DNA from: Chloroflexota bacterium
GTDB lineage: Bacteria; Chloroflexota; Dehalococcoidia; Lucifugimonadales; VGZR01
Assembly: GCA_027625225.1 (NCBI GenBank)
Contig: JAQBWG010000037.1
Location: 1 to 10,956, forward strand
Length of the DNA stretch: 10,956 nucleotides
Direction: 5' to 3'
In this document: positions 6,714-10,956 of the stretch, piece after piece
Position numbering within the stretch: the first letter of the stretch is position 1
Layout of the letters: the number at the start of each line of letters is the position of its first letter
Position numbers and translations under genes: made by a program
Notes under the pieces: model-generated
Databases searched by the model: none
Seen by the model: only the letters and a program-made list of their open reading frames with translations
What the model was told of the DNA's origin: nothing

Positions 6714-7718
6714 CTAGGCCTCCGATTCGACGGGCGGTTCGGCGTCCAGGCCGGTGAAGGCGATGGGCGCGCGGCGGGAGCGGTCTACGGTGAGTTGGAA
6801 GACGTCGGGGCGGGTGTAGTGTCCGGCGACGTCGAGGCTTTGCTTGAGGCGGGGAATCATGCCCATGTCCAGATCGGCGTAGAGGATGTCCTCGCCCTCG
6901 TAGGACGGGCCGGCGAGGTAGCGGCCGTCGGGGCCGATGATGGCGCTGCCGCCGAACAGCAGGCGGTCAGGCCAATCCCTGGAATCGCCGGCCAGTTCGA
7001 AATCGTCGGGGAGGTCGCTTTTCTCCATCCAGCCACACGAGGCGATGACGAAGCTGCGGTTCTGGTAGGCGTAGTGGCGGCTGGCGACCTGTATCATCTC
7101 ACCTTCGCTCTCGCCGTTGCCATAGGTCGAGGGCCACTGTGCGGCGTGAATCTGTTCGCCCTGGGCGGCCAGCGAGTATGCGGCGAGGGGCACCCAGTGC
7201 TCCCAGCAGACGAGGCCGCCGATGCGCCCAACGTCGGTCTGCACGGGGGTGAGGCCGCTGCCGTCGCCGGGTGTCCAGATGACGCGCTCGTGGAAGGTGG
7301 GGGTGAGCTTGCGGTGCTTACCGAGCAGCGAGCCGTCGCGTCCGAAAAACAATATGGTGTTGTAGAGGCTGCCGCGGCTGTATTCGGAGTCGCGCTCGTT
7401 GACGCCGAGGACGACGTGCACGCCGTTCTGGCGGGCGGCCTTGGCGATGACATCGGTGAGCGGGCCGAGAACGTCTACAGAGTTTTCAAAGAGGCGGGCG
7501 AATAGAGCTTGCCCTGCTTCGTGAAGGCGCCAGGCAGGGATGTGCGTGGCCCAGACGGGGTAGCCGGGCACCTAGGTCTCGGGGAAGACGATGACCTCGG
7601 CGCCGTTCTTGGCGGCTTCCTCAATAAGGCCGACACCTTTCTCGACGGTAGCTTTGCCGTCGAGGAAGACGGACGAGGCCTGAATCGAAGCGACGCGTAC
7701 GTTTTTGGCTGCGGTCAT
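6714..7718 (-). pseudogene. Nitrilase / carbon-nitrogen hydrolase interrupted by an in-frame TAG at codon 49
   Basis: Reading from ATG 7718 gives 48 codons ending in VIVFPET, then TAG (7572-7574), then 285 codons in the same frame. Joined, this would be a 334-residue nitrilase of normal length with the full Glu-Lys-Cys triad: Glu47 (FPE), Lys137 in HRKLTPTFHER, and Cys171 in GGLVCWEHW. Nitrilases hydrolyse nitriles to acids and ammonia. Family members often read ETW-PGYP at the stop position, so a TGG-to-TAG change is the simplest cause. TAG is the normal stop of nearly every gene here, so readthrough is unlikely. Without the first 49 codons the fragment from 7571 (GTG) lacks the catalytic Glu and has no ribosome binding site. 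A good GGGAGG lies before ATG 7718, 12 nt after the ppsA stop. The rest is undamaged, so the lesion is recent, strain-specific, or a sequencing error. Confidence 0.85.
7572..7574 (-). other. In-frame TAG within the nitrilase, just after the catalytic FPE motif
   Basis: The minus-strand codons read ACC TAG GTG CCC GGC TAC, giving T-stop-VPGY. One transition (TGG to TAG) restores the ETWVPGYP motif of the family. There is no frameshift: the frame is continuous on both sides. Confidence 0.9.
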
Positions 7719-7730
7719 CCGGCCCTCCCT

Positions 7731-10034
7731 CTACTCTTGTGGGGGAAGGATACCAAATAACTGCTCGACGTCGCCGATGATGTTGCGGGTTCGGTCAATC
7801 ATGTCGGGGCTGACGGAGACGGAGGTGATGCCCCACTCGACGAGCTTTTGGGTGAGGTCGGGGTAGAAGGACGGGGCCTGGCCGCAGATGGACGAGGTGA
7901 CGCCGCGGGCCTTGGCGATGCGGATGATGCGCTCCAGACACCAGAGGACGGCAGGGTTGCGCTCGTCGAAAACGTTGGCGTAGCGGGAGTTGTCGCGGTC
8001 TACACCGAGGACGAGCTGGGTAAGGTCGTTGGAGCCGATGGAAACGCCGTCCACGCCGACATCCAGGAAGTCTTCGAGCTGGATGGCGTTGGAGGGAATC
8101 TCGACCATCATCCAGAGCTTGTGGACGCCAACGCCCTCTTCTTTTAACACATCTTTCACGTCGGACAGTTCGTCGGGGGTGCGCACAAAGGGGAGCATAA
8201 CGTTGAGGTTATCCCACTTCTGACGCAGCTTGGCGAGAGCCTCGACTTCGAGATGGAAGATGTCGCGGTCGACGACATAGCGTGATGCGCCACGGAAGCC
8301 GATCATGGGGTTCTCTTCAATCACTTCGTACTTCTCACCGCCCTTGAGATTGCGGTACTCGTTGGTTTTAAAGTCGGTCGTGCGGTAGGTCACGGGACGC
8401 GGGTAGAAGGCCTTCGCGAAGGCCTCGATGCCGTCGCTAAGCCCCTTGGTGAACTCGTGGCCGCGTCCCTGGTCAACAAGGTGGCGTGGGTGTTCTCCGA
8501 TGTGGGCGACGATGAACTCGGCGCGCAATAGGCCGACGCCGTCGGTCGAGGTGGCGGCAACACCTTTGGCCAGCGAGGGGTCAGCGAGGTTGACGTAGAC
8601 CTTGGTGCGGGTCTTCTTATAGCGGGCAGTGGCTATTCGTACGGGCTGGATGTCGAGGATGCCTTCGTACACATGGCCGGAAGTACCATCCACGGTCACG
8701 GTCTGCTCGCCGGTGAGCAGCTCGGTAGCGTTACCTGCCCCGACGACACAAGGCAGGCCCATCTCACGGCTGACAATGGCGGCGTGGCAGGTGCGTCCAC
8801 CGCGGTCGGTGACGATGGCTGACGCGCGGCGCATGGCGGGGACGTAGTCGGGGGTGGTCATTTCGGCGACGAGGATGTCACCTTTCTCGACTCTGTGCAT
8901 CTCCTCGGGGCCGCTGAGCACTTTGGTTCTGCCGGAGCCGATGCCGGGGCTAGCCCCGGAGCCGGACACGATAACGGTGCCGGTGATGCCCTGCTTGATG
9001 GCGGCGTGGGTCGCCTGCGATGTTGTGGTCACGGGGCGGGTCTGGACGATGTAGAACTCCTCGTTTTCCAGCGCCCATTCGACGTCCTGGGGATGGCCGT
9101 AGTGTCGCTCAAGACGCTGTCCCATTTCGGCAAGTTCGAGTATTTGGTCTTCGCTAAGTTTCTGGCGCTCCTGTTTGCCCTGTGGGACATCGGCCTTTTG
9201 GTTAGGCTCTTTGTCGTTCGTTTTCGGGTCATCATTGCGTATGAGCTGCCAGTCTTGAGGCTCCACGGACTGGGAGAGTATCTTGTTGTTTACTTTGTCC
9301 ACGACGTAGGCGTCGGGGGTTATCTGGCCGGAGACGATGGCTTCGCCGAGGCCGTAGATGGCGTCTATACACAGGTGGGTGAGGTCGTTGTTAACCGGTT
9401 CGATGGTGAACATGACGCCGGACATTTCCGACTGCACCATGCGCTGCACAACGACGGCGATGCCGGTGGAGACGTGGTCTATCTTGTTTTCGGTGCGGTA
9501 GAAGATGGCGCGCGATTCGAACAGGCTGGCCCAGCAGTCACGCACGGCCTCGACAACGGCGTCGGGACCTTCAATGTTGAGGTAAGTGCTCTGCTGCCCG
9601 GCGAAGGACGCTTCGGGCATGTCTTCGGCGGTGGCGGAGGAACGGACGGCGACGGGGCCTCCACCCATCTCTCTATACATCTTTTTGATGGCCTGGACGG
9701 TGTCGGCGAGCACTGATACGAGCGAAAAGGCCTGCTTGATGGCTTTGGCGGCTTTTTCCAGGCTATCCCCGTCCGAAGTATCGAGGCCGTTCAGGGCGCC
9801 TACTATGACATCCCTTAGCTGGGTGCGGTTAAGGAAGTCGAAGTAGGCGTTTGTGGTGACAACAAAGCCAGGGGGTACCGGGATGTTAGCGCGAGCCATT
9901 TCGGCAAGGTTTGCACCTTTGCCTCCGGCTTCTTTGACCATGCCAGGCGCGGGTCGCCGCATGCGGCGGCTGGTGACGTCTTCTCGGCCGATGTCTTTGA
10001 ACCAACGAACTGCCGGGGATTCTTCGGATGCCAT
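7731..10034 (-). CDS. ppsA: Phosphoenolpyruvate synthase (pyruvate, water dikinase)
   Basis: This 767-residue enzyme converts pyruvate, ATP and water to PEP, AMP and phosphate, the entry step of gluconeogenesis from pyruvate. The N-terminal ATP-grasp domain shows GGKGANLAEM (37-46), PPGFVVTT (54-61), AVRSSATAEDMPEASFAGQQ (129-148) and VQTRPVTT (330-337). The swivelling domain has GGRTCHAAIVSRE (412-423), with His417 the phosphorylated residue. The PEP/pyruvate barrel has IGSNDLTQLVLGVDRD (666-681) and SICGQAPS (715-722), where Cys718 is the proton donor. Length is slightly under that of the E. coli enzyme (792). The start at ATG 10034 is supported by GGAG 7 nt upstream and by the family-like VRWFKDIGREDV. 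An insertion of about 13 Arg-rich residues (21-34) before GGKG is unusual. First gene of the ppsA-nitrilase-LLM-MOSC operon. Other PEP-utilising dikinases (such as PPDK) are less likely from the TCHAAIVSRE form and the length. Confidence 0.95.
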   Translation of the reverse strand: MASEESPAVRWFKDIGREDVTSRRMRRPAPGMVKEAGGKGANLAEMARANIPVPPGFVVTTNAYFDFLNRTQLRDVIVGALNGLDTSDGDSLEKAAKAIKQAFSLVSVLADTVQAIKKMYREMGGGPVAVRSSATAEDMPEASFAGQQSTYLNIEGPDAVVEAVRDCWASLFESRAIFYRTENKIDHVSTGIAVVVQRMVQSEMSGVMFTIEPVNNDLTHLCIDAIYGLGEAIVSGQITPDAYVVDKVNNKILSQSVEPQDWQLIRNDDPKTNDKEPNQKADVPQGKQERQKLSEDQILELAEMGQRLERHYGHPQDVEWALENEEFYIVQTRPVTTTSQATHAAIKQGITGTVIVSGSGASPGIGSGRTKVLSGPEEMHRVEKGDILVAEMTTPDYVPAMRRASAIVTDRGGRTCHAAIVSREMGLPCVVGAGNATELLTGEQTVTVDGTSGHVYEGILDIQPVRIATARYKKTRTKVYVNLADPSLAKGVAATSTDGVGLLRAEFIVAHIGEHPRHLVDQGRGHEFTKGLSDGIEAFAKAFYPRPVTYRTTDFKTNEYRNLKGGEKYEVIEENPMIGFRGASRYVVDRDIFHLEVEALAKLRQKWDNLNVMLPFVRTPDELSDVKDVLKEEGVGVHKLWMMVEIPSNAIQLEDFLDVGVDGVSIGSNDLTQLVLGVDRDNSRYANVFDERNPAVLWCLERIIRIAKARGVTSSICGQAPSFYPDLTQKLVEWGITSVSVSPDMIDRTRNIIGDVEQLFGILPPQE
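8944..8959. repeat. Perfect 16-bp palindrome inside ppsA
   Basis: CCGGGGCTAGCCCCGG is a perfect palindrome encoding part of the conserved SGASPGIGSG linker of the dikinase. It is probably a result of Gly/Pro/Ser codon choice and not a binding site. Confidence 0.5.
9955..9968. repeat. Perfect 14-bp palindrome within the ppsA N-terminal insertion
   Basis: CGCCGCATGCGGCG is a perfect palindrome that falls within the DNA encoding the extra residues 21-34 of PpsA (about 9933-9974). It could mark a small insertion event or be chance. Confidence 0.45.
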
Positions 10035-10127
10035 AGATAACTCCGGGCAAGAGAATATTTTGGGTACGTGCGCCCGAGTTTTCGTGCCATCGGCCAGCCT
10101 CGTCGGTGCGCTGAGACCTACCTAGTA

Positions 10128-10156
10128 AGCCTATGCCCTGTAGGGCCTCATGTCAA
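10128..10156 (-). promoter_or_regulatory. Sigma70-like promoter of the ppsA operon
   Basis: On the minus strand, TTGACA (10151-10156, perfect), a 17-bp spacer, and TAGGCT (10128-10133), which matches the three most conserved -10 positions (T, A and final T). Transcription would begin near 10121, giving an 86-nt leader ending in GGAG-TTATCT-ATG. I see no known riboswitch in the leader. Confidence 0.6.
10135..10146. promoter_or_regulatory. Palindrome in the ppsA promoter spacer, possible operator
   Basis: GCCCT-GT-AGGGC (5-bp arms, 2-nt centre) lies entirely between the -35 and -10 elements of the proposed ppsA promoter. A repressor bound there would block RNA polymerase. The half-sites are short and no regulator gene is adjacent, so this is a candidate only. 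Confidence 0.4.
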
Positions 10157-10251
10157 GTTTGAAGAGTCGCTATAGATGGCTGTACCACGCCGTTCTTGAT
10201 GTGTTTACGATGCGTTTCGGCGTCCGACTTTCGCGCTGCTTCGATGACCGG

Positions 10252-10257
10252 TAAGAT
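10252..10257 (+). promoter_or_regulatory. Possible -10 element for a leaderless transcript of the unknown gene
   Basis: TAAGAT ends 6 bp before the ATG at 10264, so a transcript starting at the usual distance would begin at or very near the start codon. That would explain the lack of a ribosome binding site. No good -35 is seen at 16-18 bp. Confidence 0.25.
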
Positions 10258-10263
10258 GCTGTT

Positions 10264-10731
10264 ATGAAACGCCGTGCGTCGTCGAAAGGCCCTCGCGTTC
10301 CCGGGATGAAAACCATAGAGTTTTTGGCTGAGGTACTAGAGTTCGTTCGCATGCAGCTCCCGGAACGGCTGCAGAACGTCATTGTCATTGGACCGAACAT
10401 GATGATGGCAAAGCTGCACTACGGCGATCCGGCCGTGCACTACGAGGTGTGGGTGCAAAAGCGGAAGGGGCTGGTCGAGGTGGGCCTGCACTTTGAGGGG
10501 ACGAAAGAACGCAACGCTGCGTATCTCCATGCACTGTCGAATAGGTCGGGGGAAATCCGCTCCGCGTTAGGGAATTCGGTGGAGTTGGAGCAGTGGACGG
10601 CTTCGTGGACGCGTGTGCATGAGCATATAGCACTCGAAGCGCTGGATGCGGACATGCTGGTATCCGTCGGGCACACCCTGGCGCGGATGATTATTGTGTT
10701 GGAGCCGATGGTGCGGGAGGCCGAAGCCTAG
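10264..10731 (+). CDS. Conserved-looking protein of unknown function, 155 residues
   Basis: I do not recognise this protein. It is soluble, with no signal peptide or membrane helix. Residues 1-14 are basic (MKRRASSKGPR). Predicted parts: an amphipathic helix (about 16-32, TIEFLAEVLEFVRMQL), beta strands NVIVIGP and MMMAKLHYG, then AVHYEVWVQKRKGLVEVGLHFEG (57-79), in the manner of a beta hairpin, and helices with NAAYLHALSNRSGEIRSALG, VELEQWTASWTRVHEHI and a final helix from about 127. Such an order (helix, sheet, helices with conserved Trp and Glu) suggests a small alpha/beta fold but not a function. The start is uncertain: ATG 10264 has no Shine-Dalgarno, and Met15 (10306, MKTIEFLAEV) is an alternative. 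Divergent from ppsA across a 229-bp gap; its stop overlaps that of the convergent nadD. Confidence 0.75.
   Translation: MKRRASSKGPRVPGMKTIEFLAEVLEFVRMQLPERLQNVIVIGPNMMMAKLHYGDPAVHYEVWVQKRKGLVEVGLHFEGTKERNAAYLHALSNRSGEIRSALGNSVELEQWTASWTRVHEHIALEALDADMLVSVGHTLARMIIVLEPMVREAEA
10728..10731. other. Second shared CTAG: overlapping stops of convergent genes
   Basis: CTAG gives the TAG of the unknown gene (10729-10731, +) and the TAG of nadD (10728-10730, -), the same arrangement as at 5067-5070. Confidence 0.9.
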
Positions 10732-10956
10732 CGGTAGAGGTTGTGCTCGGCGATGTAGTCGGCGACTGTGTCGGGAACGCGGTAGCGAATCGAGCGACCC
10801 TCCGCGATACGCTGGCGAATCTCGGTTCCGCTGATGGCGACGGGGATGCCTTCTACTATTTGTATTGTGGCGCTCGCTCCGGGCGTTATGCTGTCGAGCC
10901 ATTCCGGCTGGAAATCGTTGCTCTTTCCGGGTCGGGTGAAGGTTGCGATAGTGGCG
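10728..10956 (-). CDS. nadD: Nicotinate-nucleotide adenylyltransferase, C-terminal part (5' end outside window)
   Basis: The last 75 codons of NadD run on the minus strand to a TAG at 10728-10730. The enzyme joins nicotinate mononucleotide and ATP to make nicotinate adenine dinucleotide in NAD synthesis. The visible part carries the C-terminal nucleotidyltransferase signature: ATFTRPGKS (residues 2-10 of the visible piece), the IQIVEGIPVAISGTEIR stretch, whose ISGTEIR corresponds to the ISST-IR motif contacting the ATP phosphates, and then the NadD-typical IAEGRSIRYRVPDTVADYI and EHNLYR end. The Gly in ISGT, where Ser is usual, is a small variation. The N-terminal GxFDPxHxGH motif lies outside the window. 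A nadD would often sit near obg, proA or rsfS; those neighbours are not visible. This stretch is too short to have an ATG-started open frame of its own in the window. Confidence 0.88.
   Translation of the reverse strand, partial: ATIATFTRPGKSNDFQPEWLDSITPGASATIQIVEGIPVAISGTEIRQRIAEGRSIRYRVPDTVADYIAEHNLYR

Noticed and set aside
6657..7505. 282-codon frame on the plus strand across the LLM and nitrilase genes
   Set aside because: It is a shadow frame; the minus-strand products have clear catalytic motifs throughout.
7572..7574. TAG as a pyrrolysine or other recoded codon
   Set aside because: Ten of eleven stops in the window are TAG, so recoding would lengthen nearly every protein. The family residue here is Trp, and no other sign of recoding was seen.
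8944..8959. 16-bp palindrome in ppsA as a regulator site
   Set aside because: It encodes the conserved SGASPGIGSG linker, so codon choice explains it. It lies 1 kb inside the gene.
8895..9716. 273-codon frame on the plus strand inside ppsA
   Set aside because: It is a shadow of ppsA codon bias: low-complexity Gly/Val/Asp content and no family features.
10035..10121. Riboswitch in the ppsA leader
   Set aside because: I compared it by eye with fluoride, guanidine and c-di-GMP patterns and found only fragments (such as a GATGG), not a matching core.
1..10956. CRISPR arrays, tRNA/rRNA genes, IS elements or phage genes
   Set aside because: No repeat-spacer pattern, cloverleaf, transposase or terminal inverted repeat pair was found when reading both strands.

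Overview
The window is a GC-rich (roughly 60% by eye), gene-dense stretch of a bacterial chromosome. Nothing here fixes the taxonomy. The gene mix (F420/FMN-type luciferase-like oxidoreductase, MOSC protein, nitrilase, N-acyl-D-amino-acid deacylase-type amidohydrolase, NAD-dependent epimerase), the strong TAG stop preference and a repeat of the TTCGACAAGCTCAGG type would suit an uncultured Chloroflexota (Dehalococcoidia/SAR202-like) genome. That placement is inference. I see no phage, transposase, CRISPR array, tRNA or rRNA; the content is mostly small-molecule metabolism.

Layout. 1-580 (+): C-terminal part of an amidase cut by the window edge. 666-1202 (+): a small membrane-anchored protein with a prepilin-like G|VTLLE segment followed by an Ig-like domain. 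1211-2056 (-): alpha/beta hydrolase of the monoglyceride lipase/serine aminopeptidase type. 2057-2267: intergenic, with a REP-like dispersed repeat and a terminator hairpin for the next gene. 2268-3368 (-): NAD-dependent epimerase/dehydratase. 3369-3501: divergent promoter region. 3502-5070 (+): D-aminoacylase-family amidohydrolase. 5067-10034 (-): a compact operon transcribed as ppsA (PEP synthase), a nitrilase interrupted by an in-frame TAG, an LLM-class flavin/F420 oxidoreductase, and a MOSC protein, with gaps of 12 nt, 1 nt and a 1-nt overlap. 10035-10263: divergent intergenic region with a good sigma70-like promoter for ppsA that carries a palindrome in its spacer. 10264-10731 (+): unknown protein. 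10728-10956 (-): C-terminus of NadD (NaMN adenylyltransferase), cut by the window edge.

How it fits together. The four-gene operon joins gluconeogenic PEP formation to two genes of small-molecule turnover (nitrile/amide hydrolysis, flavin-dependent oxidation) and a putative molybdenum/sulfur carrier protein. The shared substrate, if any, is unknown. Two convergent gene pairs end in shared CTAG tetranucleotides (5067-5070 and 10728-10731), leaving no room between them for terminators. Ten of the eleven stops are TAG, which argues against recoding of the TAG inside the nitrilase: that gene is either a fresh pseudogene, a strain variant or a base error.

The best candidates for a second look are the interrupted nitrilase, the pilin-like/Ig-like protein, the amidohydrolase with Asp where D-aminoacylases have a zinc-binding Cys, the operator-like palindrome in the ppsA promoter, and the TAG bias. 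I did not find a clear new multi-gene system.
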